13,821 nucleotides of DNA from Alphaproteobacteria bacterium. Its GTDB lineage: Bacteria; Pseudomonadota; Alphaproteobacteria; Caulobacterales; Maricaulaceae. Below are positions 1 through 7,992 of this stretch, piece by piece. Both the position numbers and the translations under genes were made by a program. The stretch's first letter is position 1. Every line of letters starts with the position of its first letter. The notes under the pieces were generated by a model. It was not told the DNA's origin and made no database searches. It worked only from the letters and a program-made list of their open reading frames with translations. Location: contig JAUIEH010000025.1 of assembly GCA_030428405.1 (NCBI GenBank), forward strand, positions 1 to 13,821. Direction: 5' to 3'.

Positions 1-59
1 AGGCGAAACGCTTCAGCGAGGGCTGCCTTGATCGCTGCTTTTTCCGACGCCGACGCCAT
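1..59 (-). CDS. Unidentified gene, first 19 codons only (3' end outside window)
   Basis: On the minus strand an ATG lies 15 nt downstream of the motA stop codon and opens a frame that stays open to the window edge. The visible peptide begins MASASEKAAIKAALAEAFR and is Ala/Lys/Glu-rich and probably helical. It does not resemble the usual MotB start (a short basic stretch before a single membrane helix), so I do not call it motB despite the position. Close spacing and shared orientation suggest co-transcription with motA. The sequence before the ATG has no strong Shine-Dalgarno motif, and 19 residues cannot support a function. Confidence 0.4.
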   Translation of the reverse strand, partial: MASASEKAAIKAALAEAFR

Positions 60-74
60 GGCCCGACGTTCTGC

Positions 75-947
75 TTACGCAGTTTCCGGCGGAATGGCGT
101 TGATGGCTTCGTCGAGCACGCTGAAGGAGGGCTGGAGCGAGGTCGGCACTTCGCCGCGGCCGATTTCGACCGAGATCTGAGCGGCGTTGCCGTGCAGATG
201 CGCGACCAGCACGGCCTGAATGATTTTATAGAAGTGGTGGTCTTCGTCGCGAATGGCGGTGAGCACGGCTGCGAACGGTCCGAAAAAGCCGTAAGCGAGG
301 AACACGCCGAGAAACGTTCCGACCAGGGCCGAGCCGATCAGCTTGCCGAGATATTCCGGCGGCTCGGAAATCGCGCCCATGGTTTTGATGATGCCGAGAA
401 CGGCGGCGACGATGCCCAGCGCGGGCAGGGCGTCGGCCATGTTCTGAATGGCGTGGCAGGCCTGGTGATGTTCGTGGTGGTGCTTTTCAAGCTGCTTTTC
501 GATGGCGTCTTCGACCTGGTGGGGGTCTTCAAGGTTCATCGTCATCATGCGCAGCGTGTCGCAGATGAGGTCGCAGGCGAAGTGGTCCTTCAGGATCTTC
601 GGATATTTCGTGAAAATCGAAGACTCTTTGGGATTGTCGATATGGCTTTCCAGCGCGATGACGCCCTTGGTCTTCATCGTCTTGGTCAGCAGGAACAAGA
701 GGCAGAGAAGGTCCGTGTAGTCCTTCTTCTTCCATTTCGGGCCGGCGAAAATGGCGCCGAAACCGCTCAGCGCGCCCATCACGACCTTGAACGGATTGCC
801 GATCAGGAAGGCGCCGACGGCGGCGCCGCCGATCATCATCAGCTCGAACGGCAAGGCGCGCAGGATTACGTCCAAATGTCCGCCGGCCATCAAGAAGCCG
901 CCGAACACCATGCCGAACACGATCAAAATGCCGATGATTTGAAACAT
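75..947 (-). CDS. motA: Flagellar motor stator protein MotA
   Basis: MotA is the proton-channel stator subunit that, with MotB, couples ion flow across the inner membrane to rotation of the flagellar motor. The product is 290 residues, the usual size for the E. coli-type protein. Four membrane segments are visible at about 2-22, 34-51, 172-191 and 203-226, with the large cytoplasmic loop between the second and third. The loop carries E100, NPKES and IFTKYPKIL, matching the E. coli region around E98; the position of E. coli Arg90 appears as Lys92, a conservative change. The two functional prolines are P175 (ALPALGIVAA) and P224 (GFFGPFAA), equivalent to E. coli P173 and P222. A His-rich stretch, KHHHEHHQACH, at 155-165 precedes the third helix. 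I chose the ATG at 947 because AAAGG sits about 9 nt upstream and the product then starts MFQIIGI like family members; an extension to 974 adds only a non-conserved leader. motB is not in the window. Confidence 0.96.
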   Translation of the reverse strand: MFQIIGILIVFGMVFGGFLMAGGHLDVILRALPFELMMIGGAAVGAFLIGNPFKVVMGALSGFGAIFAGPKWKKKDYTDLLCLLFLLTKTMKTKGVIALESHIDNPKESSIFTKYPKILKDHFACDLICDTLRMMTMNLEDPHQVEDAIEKQLEKHHHEHHQACHAIQNMADALPALGIVAAVLGIIKTMGAISEPPEYLGKLIGSALVGTFLGVFLAYGFFGPFAAVLTAIRDEDHHFYKIIQAVLVAHLHGNAAQISVEIGRGEVPTSLQPSFSVLDEAINAIPPETA

Positions 948-1018
948 AAACCGACCTTTGCACGCCATCGTCACGGCGCTGCTTGCTCAACCCCGCACGC
1001 CTTTATGGCGCGTTACGC

Positions 1019-1033
1019 TTAATTCGCGGTTAC
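1019..1033. promoter_or_regulatory. CtrA-like site TTAA-N7-TTAC in the motA/MFS divergent region
   Basis: TTAATTCGCGGTTAC matches 7 of 8 fixed bases of the alphaproteobacterial CtrA consensus TTAA-N7-TTAA. It lies in the 147-nt region between motA (minus) and the MFS gene (plus), 72-86 nt upstream of the motA start codon. CtrA controls flagellar and motility genes in Caulobacter and many relatives, so the location fits, but an 8-base match can occur by chance. I infer regulation of motA rather than of the transporter. Confidence 0.35.
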
Positions 1034-1094
1034 ACTGCGCGCGCAAACTGGTCGCGAGACGATCAGCACGCGCGATACGGTCTGGATAATCGCA

Positions 1095-2378
1095 ATGGAT
1101 GAATCAGGCTTTGACCCGCAGCCGGATGGCCGCGGGACGACTACTTTGTCGGCCAAAGAGCGCCGCGCAGCCTTCGCGTTGCTGTTCATCTGCCTGATGA
1201 CCAGCGGGGCGGGAAACTCCATCCTGTTCGCCGTTTTGCCGCCGATTGCGCGTGAATTGTCGCTGCCCGACATCGCGGTCGGAATAATTTACACGGTCTC
1301 GGCGGTGTTTCTGACGGTGACCTCGCAGGTCTGGGGCCGCTTGTCGGACCGCTTTGGCCGCAAGCCCATCATTCTGATCGGACTGACGGGCTATGCGCTC
1401 TCGACCATCTCTTTCGCGCTGGTGATCGAAAACGCTCAGGCGCTGGCCGCCTCGATCGGCATTGTCGGGGTGGTGTCCTGTCTGGCGCTGGCGCGCGGGC
1501 TCTTCGGCCTGATCGGATCGGCCGCAGGTCCTGCCGCGCAAGCCTATGTCGCCGACCGCACCGCGCCGGTCGAACGCACCGAGGCGATCGCGGCGCTGAC
1601 GGCGGCGTTCGGCTTTGGCGCCGCGCTTGGACCGGGCATCGCCGGCTGGGTGGCGCCGCGTCTGGGACTGGTCGCGCCACTCTATTTCACCGCCGTGTTC
1701 GGCCTGACCTGTGCGCTTGCCGTGCGTTTTCGCCTGCCCGAGCGCACGCCGCCGAAATCGGAGCGCCGCAACGCCATGCGTCCGAAATGGTCGTTGATGT
1801 TTGATCAGCGCCTGCGCGGCATTCTCTCAGCCGCCGTTCTAACCTGGGTGATCCAGGGCGTGTCGCTGCAAACGACAAATTTTCTGGTCATGGACCGCGT
1901 CGGCGTCAGCGGGCGCAGCGCGACCGAACTGGGCGGCGCCGTTCTGACGGCGAGCGCGCTGGCGATATTAACCTCGCAGCTCGGCATTATTCGCGCGCTC
2001 AAGCCCAATCCGCGCACCGCCATGTCCTGGGGCGCGGGCCTGCTTTGCGCCGGTGCGCTGATGATGGCGTTTTCGCACGCATTTGGAGAAATATTATTCG
2101 CCGCCGTTCTCTCCGGTCTGGGCATGGGATTGGCGCGCCCGGCCGTCTCAGCGGCGGCCTCGCTTGCTGTCGAGCGCCACGAGCAGGGCGCCGCAGCCGG
2201 CCTGGCGACGTCGATGGCGGGGATCGGCTTTCTGATCGCGCCCGTCGCAGGACTGCTCATCTATCAAGAAGTTGGCCGCGCCGCGCCGTTTTTGCTGTCC
2301 GCCGGATTGGCGATTTGGGTGCTTGGCGTGGCGCTGTTTGACGCTTCTGTGCGCCGCGCTTCCACGAGAGCCGTCTAA
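1095..2378 (+). CDS. MFS transporter, drug/TetA-like efflux type
   Basis: The protein is an inner-membrane secondary transporter of the major facilitator superfamily, 427 residues long and predicted to form twelve helices. The best signature is motif A, GRLSDRFGRK at residues 81-90, in the loop between helices 2 and 3. It is followed by hydrophobic segments with many small residues, including GFGAALGPGIAGW near 173-185, which resembles the motif C (GxxxGPxxGG) of proton-coupled exporters. A central cytoplasmic loop with RTPPKSERR separates the two six-helix halves. The N-terminal 25 residues are hydrophilic and cytoplasmic. I infer export of small molecules by proton antiport; substrate cannot be read from the sequence. 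The gene is divergent from motA. A weak GC hairpin followed by TTTT (2392-2412) lies just after the stop and might end the transcript. The ATG at 1095 has only a poor upstream purine motif (GGAT). Confidence 0.88.
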   Translation: MDESGFDPQPDGRGTTTLSAKERRAAFALLFICLMTSGAGNSILFAVLPPIARELSLPDIAVGIIYTVSAVFLTVTSQVWGRLSDRFGRKPIILIGLTGYALSTISFALVIENAQALAASIGIVGVVSCLALARGLFGLIGSAAGPAAQAYVADRTAPVERTEAIAALTAAFGFGAALGPGIAGWVAPRLGLVAPLYFTAVFGLTCALAVRFRLPERTPPKSERRNAMRPKWSLMFDQRLRGILSAAVLTWVIQGVSLQTTNFLVMDRVGVSGRSATELGGAVLTASALAILTSQLGIIRALKPNPRTAMSWGAGLLCAGALMMAFSHAFGEILFAAVLSGLGMGLARPAVSAAASLAVERHEQGAAAGLATSMAGIGFLIAPVAGLLIYQEVGRAAPFLLSAGLAIWVLGVALFDASVRRASTRAV

Positions 2379-2522
2379 AAGCAGTGATTTTGCCGCGAAA
2401 GGCCGGCGTTTTGCAGCGTCGTAGTTGAAAATTGCGTGGCGGCGGCGCAACAGTTCGAATGGCGGAGTCGGGCGTTGCGCGCGGCGATTGTTCCGCCGGG
2501 TCGATGGGATCATCCGAACGCC

Positions 2523-4613
2523 ATGCTCGATTGGATCGGCGGCCAATTCCAGCAGTTCATCAACGGCCTGGGCGACGTGCTCTTGTCGGAGGGCGTGCGC
2601 GACTTCGTGGTCCAGCGTCCCGAGGGCGCGATCATCATGTTGAGCCTTCTGGTCGTGCCGCTGCTCGACGGCCTTGGCCTGTTGCCGCGCCTGCCGGGGC
2701 TCGTGATCGGGAATCTTCGACGCGCGCGCCGCGACGTGGAGACCCGGCAGAGCCTGTTGCGCCTGCGTCAGGATTCCGGCTCACGCTTCGCCGTCGTGCT
2801 CGCGCCGATCGAGCGCGACCCTGACGATGAGCTGAAATTGCTCATCGATCACGCTTTGTCCGAAAATGTCGACGAGTTCATTTTCAACCGCTCCATCGAA
2901 GTGCAGCGGCCCGAGCTTCAACTCGAGGGTCCTGAAGCCGCGCTCGGCGCGCGTGAAATCGCTGACAGCGCCGACGCCGATTTGCTCATCTGGGGCAAAG
3001 GCGGGCGCGGTCGCGGGCTCTGGCGCATCTACTTCCTCACCAAACGGGCGCGCGAGAACAAAGAACCGGTCCAGGAAATCAGGCTGATCCCGCCGGACGA
3101 GAATATCGAGGCGCGTCGTCTCGCGGCCGGCGTCGCTTATATCTTCGCGCGCCTTGCGCTTCCGTGCGCGGAAGAACCTGACCGCTATCTGCCCGAAAAG
3201 CTCGCGCCCGTTCTCGATGCGCTCGACCGCTTGCTGGCCGATCCGCCCAATGGTCTCGGCGAGGGGTTTGAGCGCCTGTTGCGCGAAGACGCCGCCCGCA
3301 TCGCGTTGTCGCTTGGCGAGCGCAATGACGACGCCGACGCTCTGCGCCGCGCCTCGCGCCTGCGCGTGCGTCTGTTGGCCGAGATTAATCGCGAAGAAGA
3401 CCCGCTGGGCTGGGCGCTGGCGCGCTCGGCCTTGGGGCGCGTCCATCTGGCGATCGGCGCGCGCGAGAGCGATGTCCGCCGTCTCGATGCGGCCATCGAA
3501 GCGTTCGGCGAGGCCGCTGAAATTCTGCGCGATGAAGGCTATGACGCTCAGCGTGCGGAGACATTCCTCCAGCTTGGCCACGCCCATCGCGAGCGCGCCC
3601 GGCTTGATGATGAGAGCGTGCATCTGACGCGCGCGGCCAAAGCCTTCCGCAAGGCGCTAAAGATTTCCCCGGACCTGGAACCGCGCTTCGCCGACACAGC
3701 GCGCCGCGGACTTGCGAGCGCGCTGCACGGCCTGGCCGAGCTTTCCGGCGACGAGGGCGCGCTGGAACAAGCGATCGACGTTTACCGTCAGGCCGCTTCC
3801 GACCGCGCGCGCCAGATCGATCCGGCCGGCTGGTCGCAGGCCCAACATGATCTCGGTCTTGCATTGGCCGCGCTCGGCGCGCGCACGCAGGATCATTCCA
3901 AGCTTGACGAGGCGGTGGCCGCCTTCCGCGCCGCGCTGCAGGAGCGCACGCGCGAGAAAACGCCGCTCGCCTGGGCCGATACGATGAACCAGCTCGGCCA
4001 CGCCTTCTTCAATATTGGCAAGAACGATCCCAAGGCCGAGGCGATCGAGGCGGCGATCTGGGCCTATGAAGAAGCGCTGTCCGAACGCACGCGCGAACAA
4101 TCCCCATACGAATGGGCGCAGACGCAGAACAATCTCGGCAACGCCTATCACGCCATCGGCGAACGCGACGCGGATGAGAAGGCGCTCAAAAAGGCCGTGC
4201 TCTGCTATCAGCACGCGCTCGAGGAATTGCCACGCGAGGCGCACCCTTATGAATGGGCCGGCACACAGAACAATCTGGGCAATGCGCTGCACGTGCTCGG
4301 CGAGCGCTCAAATCGTGGCGTGGAAGCGCTCGAAATGGCGCTGAAGGCGCATCGCGCAGCGCTCACCGTGCGCACTAAAGAGCGCGCGCGCGTCGACTGG
4401 GCGGCGACCCGCAACAATATGGGCCTTGTGCTGACGACCCTGGGCGCGCGGTTACGCGATCCCGGCCGGCTGCAGGATGCCATGGACGCTTATCGCGACG
4501 CGCTCGGCGTGTTCCGTCTGGCCGGCGCGGTGCGCTACGCCGTCATGGCCGAGCGCAATCTCGAACGCGCGCGCGAGCTCTTGCATGACAGCCAGGACGC
4601 AGCCGCCGAATAA
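2523..4613 (+). CDS. Membrane-anchored TPR repeat protein with possible TolB/CsgG-like N-domain
   Basis: The product from the ATG at 2523 is 696 residues; a GTG at 2436 would add 29 residues of unremarkable sequence. A hydrophobic stretch at about 35-63 may anchor it in the membrane. Residues 88-213 form a separate domain: a beta strand RFAVVLAPIE, a helix, then AREIADSADADLLIWGKG and a strand LWRIYFLT. This layout resembles the nucleotide-free alpha/beta domain of TolB-N/CsgG-like proteins that often precede TPRs; that assignment is tentative. From about 294 to 690 there are TPR units, with a conserved Trp at 437, 484, 531, 578 and 626, i.e. a period of 47-48 residues, each followed by a QNNLGNA-type helix and then an A-x-x-AY-x-x-AL helix. 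Such arrays are protein-binding scaffolds. No enzymatic motif is seen. It stands alone between the MFS gene and the convergent receptor gene, so its partners are unknown. Confidence 0.85.
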   Translation: MLDWIGGQFQQFINGLGDVLLSEGVRDFVVQRPEGAIIMLSLLVVPLLDGLGLLPRLPGLVIGNLRRARRDVETRQSLLRLRQDSGSRFAVVLAPIERDPDDELKLLIDHALSENVDEFIFNRSIEVQRPELQLEGPEAALGAREIADSADADLLIWGKGGRGRGLWRIYFLTKRARENKEPVQEIRLIPPDENIEARRLAAGVAYIFARLALPCAEEPDRYLPEKLAPVLDALDRLLADPPNGLGEGFERLLREDAARIALSLGERNDDADALRRASRLRVRLLAEINREEDPLGWALARSALGRVHLAIGARESDVRRLDAAIEAFGEAAEILRDEGYDAQRAETFLQLGHAHRERARLDDESVHLTRAAKAFRKALKISPDLEPRFADTARRGLASALHGLAELSGDEGALEQAIDVYRQAASDRARQIDPAGWSQAQHDLGLALAALGARTQDHSKLDEAVAAFRAALQERTREKTPLAWADTMNQLGHAFFNIGKNDPKAEAIEAAIWAYEEALSERTREQSPYEWAQTQNNLGNAYHAIGERDADEKALKKAVLCYQHALEELPREAHPYEWAGTQNNLGNALHVLGERSNRGVEALEMALKAHRAALTVRTKERARVDWAATRNNMGLVLTTLGARLRDPGRLQDAMDAYRDALGVFRLAGAVRYAVMAERNLERARELLHDSQDAAAE

Positions 4614-4620
4614 GAGCGGC

Positions 4621-4636
4621 CGCGCCCGGCGCGTTT
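4621..4636 (+). terminator. Possible short intrinsic terminator after the TPR gene
   Basis: A perfect 5-bp GC stem, CGCGC/GCGCG with a CCG loop, is followed by TTT. It lies 8 nt after the TPR stop codon, in the 24-nt space between two convergent genes. The stem and the T run are both short, so termination efficiency would be modest. On the opposite strand there is no T tract. Confidence 0.3.
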
Positions 4637-4637
4637 G

Positions 4638-6992
4638 TCAGTAATCCAGCGTCAGACCGACCAGCAACGTGCGTGGCATGCCGGCGCGAATGCCGGCCGG
4701 CCGGCGCGCGACGGCGTATTCCTCATCGAACACATTGCGCGCCTGAATGGAGATGCGCGCATGCTCGGTGAGGTCGTAGCCGGCTGAAACGTCGAAGATG
4801 ACGCGGCTGTCGATGCGCTCATTGAACGCGATGTCGCCTTGTCCAGCGACCGTGCGCACCTCGCCGACATAATTGGCGAGCAGTTCGGCGTCCCAGCGTT
4901 CGCCGGTCAGGCCGATCGAGGCGGTTAGCTGATGTTCCGGAATGTAGGGGATTTCATCGCCCGCCGTCACCGTGCCCCAGGGGCCGAAGCCGGAGGTGAA
5001 GTCGTTGGAGAATTCCGCAGACGTGAAGGTGTAGGCGAAGCCCAACGGGATGCCGACCGGTGCGTCAAAGAAACGTCCGAGGTCGGATTGGCCTGAAAGC
5101 TCAAGTCCCCAGATTTCCGCTTCGCCGCCGTCGAATTGATCGCCGATGACGCAGCCGCCGCCGGTTGAGGCCGTGCACGTGCCGACAATGTTGGAATAGT
5201 CATTGTAGAACGCAACGGCTTCGAGCTGGGCGTTGTCGAAGAAGGCGCGCGCGCCGAGTTCCCAGTTCGTGGCGTCCTCAACGTCGGAGGTCGAGCCCGG
5301 CGATGGCGGCGAGAAGCCGCGATGCACGCCGCCGAACAGGCTGATGCGGTCTGAGAGGTCGTAGACCACGCCAAGGCCGGGAATGAAGGCGCTGACATCG
5401 TTTTCGCGCGTGCGCGTCGGTCCGAGCGCGCGCGTGGGATCGGCGGTTGAAAAATCTTCGCGCGTCAGCGTGATCGATTCAAAGCGTGCGCCGGGAATGA
5501 ACGTCCAGCGGTTCCACTCGATGGTGTCCTGCATATAGACCGCGATAGCTTCCGCGGAGGAGACGCGATTGGATTGGGAGCCCGGCGCATCCACGCCCGT
5601 GCGCACGAGCGCGCCGTTATCCATGCGGAAGCGCTCGAAATTCTGGAACCGGTCTTCTTCGTCATAATGTACGCGCACGCCGAACTCGATGTCGTGCCGG
5701 GCCCCGAAGAAGTCGCCCTCATAGCCTGCGACCGCCTGCAGTCCTTGTGCGTAATATTCGCGGTTATTGTGACGCATAAGGACGGCGCCGTCCGCGCTGA
5801 CCAGACCGGCATCACCGCGCAATATGGCGAGCGAGGCCGCATTCGCCCCGGGCGCTTCAAGCACGGACGATGTCGACGCGCCGCTCGATCCTGAATTGAC
5901 CGCCGTGCCGGCGGGATTGACGCGCTCGGTCTTGAACCAGTCGCGCGCGAAATTTGTGCGGTAGGCGGCGACTGACAGATCGAAACCATTGCCGAACTCA
6001 GCGCGCCAGCGCGCGCTGAACTGGGAATGCTCGGCATTCATCTGGTCGAGCTGGCTGGCCGCATAGCGCCGATAAGGCGTGGCGGCGAAATCGGCATCCG
6101 TCAGGCCGAGATAGGTCTCGTTGGAGCGCTCGTCTGAATATTGTGCGTTGACGGAGAAGAAGTGGCGGAGGCCGCCTGATCCGCGCGTCTCCAGCTCAAG
6201 CCGGGCGGTGTAGTCTTCAATGCGATAGCCCGTATCGCCGCCATTATCGAGTTCACGGAAACCGCCGCTTGTATCCTGGAAGGTTTCGACCAGGCCTGCG
6301 ATTCGCACGGCGTCGTTCTCATAAAGCGGGCCGCCGCCATAGACATGGGCGCGCAGCGTGTCGTGCTCGCCGGCGCGCAGATTGGCGAAGATCTGCGTTT
6401 CCGACGGCGTCGGCGTGGAGATGAGGTTGATGGCGCCGCCTATAGTCTGCGGTCCGAAGCGCACGCCGCCGGCGCCTTTGATGACTTCGACGCCGCTCAT
6501 CCGGCCGACCGTCGGGAAATAATAGGCTGACGGCGCCGAATAGGGCGCAGGCGCAGCGAGCACGCCGTCTTCCATCAGCGTGATGCGCGAGGAGCGGTCG
6601 AGGCCGGAGCCGCGCAGGCCGATATTCGGGCGCAGTCCAAAGCCGTCTTCTTCCTGGATATAGACGCCAGGCACGACACGCAGGACGCGGTTCACATCCT
6701 CATAGGCGTGCACGCGCAAATCTTCGACGCTCAGAAACTCGCCGGAACCGGCCAGCTCACGCACCGCCGCGCGCGAGCCGAGAATAACCATGCGCTCGCG
6801 GCCCGTGCCGGCGCTCGCCGTTTCGACGGGCGCTGCGTTGTCGAAGACGGGCCGCATCGCGCCGACATCGCCGTCCTGCGCTGACGCTGCAGCCTGAACG
6901 ACGAGCACGCAGCCGGCGGCGCCGGCCAGAAGCGCAGCCGCCCGGCGAACCGAGCCCGCCTGGCGCGATTGATTTTCCGACATGTCTGTCAT
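4638..6992 (-). CDS. TonB-dependent outer-membrane receptor, FecA (ferric citrate)-like
   Basis: The protein is a 784-residue outer-membrane gated porin that uses TonB energy to import a metal-siderophore-type ligand. A signal peptide is clear: RR at 16-17, a hydrophobic core to residue 33 and an AASA cleavage site before Q39. A TonB-box-like MVILGS lies at 68-73. The plug follows at about 75-192 with VVPGVYIQEEDGFGLRPNIG, GSGLDRSSRITLMEDG, GVEVIKGAGGVRFGP and GGAINLIST, which is the FecA-type pattern. The remainder is a beta barrel ending in LTLDY, a normal terminal-strand motif. An extracellular-loop cysteine pair (GTCTASTGGGCV) probably forms a disulfide. I chose the ATG at 6992 because GAGGGA sits 9 nt upstream; a TTG at 7028 is less likely. 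The ligand is inferred only from similarity: no fecB/C/D/E or fecI/R genes are nearby. A Fur-like box lies in the leader. Confidence 0.93.
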   Translation of the reverse strand: MTDMSENQSRQAGSVRRAAALLAGAAGCVLVVQAAASAQDGDVGAMRPVFDNAAPVETASAGTGRERMVILGSRAAVRELAGSGEFLSVEDLRVHAYEDVNRVLRVVPGVYIQEEDGFGLRPNIGLRGSGLDRSSRITLMEDGVLAAPAPYSAPSAYYFPTVGRMSGVEVIKGAGGVRFGPQTIGGAINLISTPTPSETQIFANLRAGEHDTLRAHVYGGGPLYENDAVRIAGLVETFQDTSGGFRELDNGGDTGYRIEDYTARLELETRGSGGLRHFFSVNAQYSDERSNETYLGLTDADFAATPYRRYAASQLDQMNAEHSQFSARWRAEFGNGFDLSVAAYRTNFARDWFKTERVNPAGTAVNSGSSGASTSSVLEAPGANAASLAILRGDAGLVSADGAVLMRHNNREYYAQGLQAVAGYEGDFFGARHDIEFGVRVHYDEEDRFQNFERFRMDNGALVRTGVDAPGSQSNRVSSAEAIAVYMQDTIEWNRWTFIPGARFESITLTREDFSTADPTRALGPTRTRENDVSAFIPGLGVVYDLSDRISLFGGVHRGFSPPSPGSTSDVEDATNWELGARAFFDNAQLEAVAFYNDYSNIVGTCTASTGGGCVIGDQFDGGEAEIWGLELSGQSDLGRFFDAPVGIPLGFAYTFTSAEFSNDFTSGFGPWGTVTAGDEIPYIPEHQLTASIGLTGERWDAELLANYVGEVRTVAGQGDIAFNERIDSRVIFDVSAGYDLTEHARISIQARNVFDEEYAVARRPAGIRAGMPRTLLVGLTLDY

Positions 6993-7040
6993 CCCCGGAC
7001 GTCCCTCGCGAAACGCGGTAGCAGACAAAATCGCGCACTA

Positions 7041-7059
7041 GCAACGCATTCTCATTCTC
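7041..7059 (-). promoter_or_regulatory. Fur-like iron box upstream of the TonB-dependent receptor
   Basis: Read on the minus strand, the site is GAGAATGAGAATGCGTTGC. It matches 12 of 19 bases of the classical Fur box, and its first two hexamers are both GAGAAT, one base away from GATAAT. It lies about 49-67 nt before the receptor start codon, where a repressor would block transcription. Repression by iron-bound Fur is the inferred role; alphaproteobacterial Fur/Irr sites vary, so the match is suggestive only. Confidence 0.42.
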
Positions 7060-7133
7060 AGTGATGCTGTCGCTGTGCATTTCCCCCGTCGGTTGCGCCG
7101 TTACTACATCGGACGCGAATTTGGTGCTGGACC

Positions 7134-7778
7134 TCAGCTTGGCGCCGACGCCGTTCCGGGACAGGTCACGCCCGTGCCCGCCAGCCCGCAATAGCCGTTG
7201 GGGTTTTTGGCGAGATATTGCTGGTGATAGGCCTCGGCGAAGTAGAACGGCGGCGCGGCGCGGATTTCGGTCGTGATCGGCCCGCGGCCGGCCGCGCTCA
7301 GCGCTTTTTCATAGGCCGCGCGCGAGGCTTCCGCGCTTAGGGCCTGCGCTTCTGAATGGGTGTAGATGACGGAGCGGTATTGCGTGCCGACATCATTGCC
7401 CTGGCGCATGCCCTGGGTCGGGTCGTGGTTTTCCCAGAACAGCTTCAAGACGTCGTCCAGCGAAATGCGCGCAGGGTCGAACACCACGCGCACGGTCTCG
7501 GCATGGCCTGTCGCGCCGCTGCAGACCTCTTCATAGGTGGGGTTGGGCGTGTAGCCGCCCTGATAGCCGACGGCGCTCACCCAGACGCCTTCGGCGCGCC
7601 AGAACAGGCGTTCTGCGCCCCAAAAACAGCCAAGCCCGACATCGATGACCTCGAAGCCGTCCGGATAGGGTCCGGCCAGCGGCCGGCCGGTGACATAGTG
7701 TTCGCTGGCCGTGGCGATCGGATCAGCGCGGCCCGGAAGCGCTTGATCCTGTGTGATGGCGGTCGTCTTGGAGAACAT
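7134..7778 (-). CDS. msrA: Peptide-methionine (S)-S-oxide reductase MsrA
   Basis: MsrA reduces the S-form of methionine sulfoxide in proteins and free amino acid back to methionine, using thioredoxin to recycle its disulfide. The product is 214 residues, almost exactly the E. coli length. The catalytic motif GCFWG places the nucleophile at C51, the same number as in E. coli, and resolving cysteines C197 (NGYCGLAG) and C206 (GVTCPG) are present near the C-terminus. Other family hallmarks seen are VGYQGG, GHAETVRV, FWENHDPTQ, NDVGTQYRS and FYFAEAYHQQYL. There is no signal peptide, so it acts in the cytoplasm. The ATG at 7778 is preceded by GGAG at a good distance; the open frame continues further upstream to 7898, but that part is arginine-rich and not conserved. 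No msrB is fused or adjacent. It lies 141 nt upstream of the receptor gene in the same orientation. Confidence 0.97.
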   Translation of the reverse strand: MFSKTTAITQDQALPGRADPIATASEHYVTGRPLAGPYPDGFEVIDVGLGCFWGAERLFWRAEGVWVSAVGYQGGYTPNPTYEEVCSGATGHAETVRVVFDPARISLDDVLKLFWENHDPTQGMRQGNDVGTQYRSVIYTHSEAQALSAEASRAAYEKALSAAGRGPITTEIRAAPPFYFAEAYHQQYLAKNPNGYCGLAGTGVTCPGTASAPS

Positions 7779-7992
7779 TGGCGGGGCTCCGTTCCTCGGT
7801 GTCTGCGCTAAGATAGGAAGCCGAAGCGCGCGCGTCCGCTGTAAATGACGATGACGTGATGGGCTTGCCGCGCTGCGCGGACGAACGATGTCCTGCATGC
7901 GATGCGTGCTGGGAGTCGCGTCAGCGCCTCAGTAATGTCAAACTCACGGTTAATCTGCGACGGCGACAAGCTGCGCGACGGGGGTGCGGAAG

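Noticed and set aside
155..586. His-rich stretch in MotA as a possible metal-binding novelty
   Set aside because: From general knowledge of the family, a KHHHE-like segment before the third helix is common in alphaproteobacterial MotA, so it is not special here.
192..1022. 276-residue plus-strand frame opposite motA
   Set aside because: It mirrors motA in antisense. The composition (Gly/Glu/His/Asp-rich) fits no family, and motA is unambiguous on the other strand.
2392..2412. GCCG/CGGC hairpin followed by TTTT after the MFS gene
   Set aside because: Only a 4-bp stem with an 8-nt loop; too weak to call as a terminator, although it is mentioned in the MFS entry.
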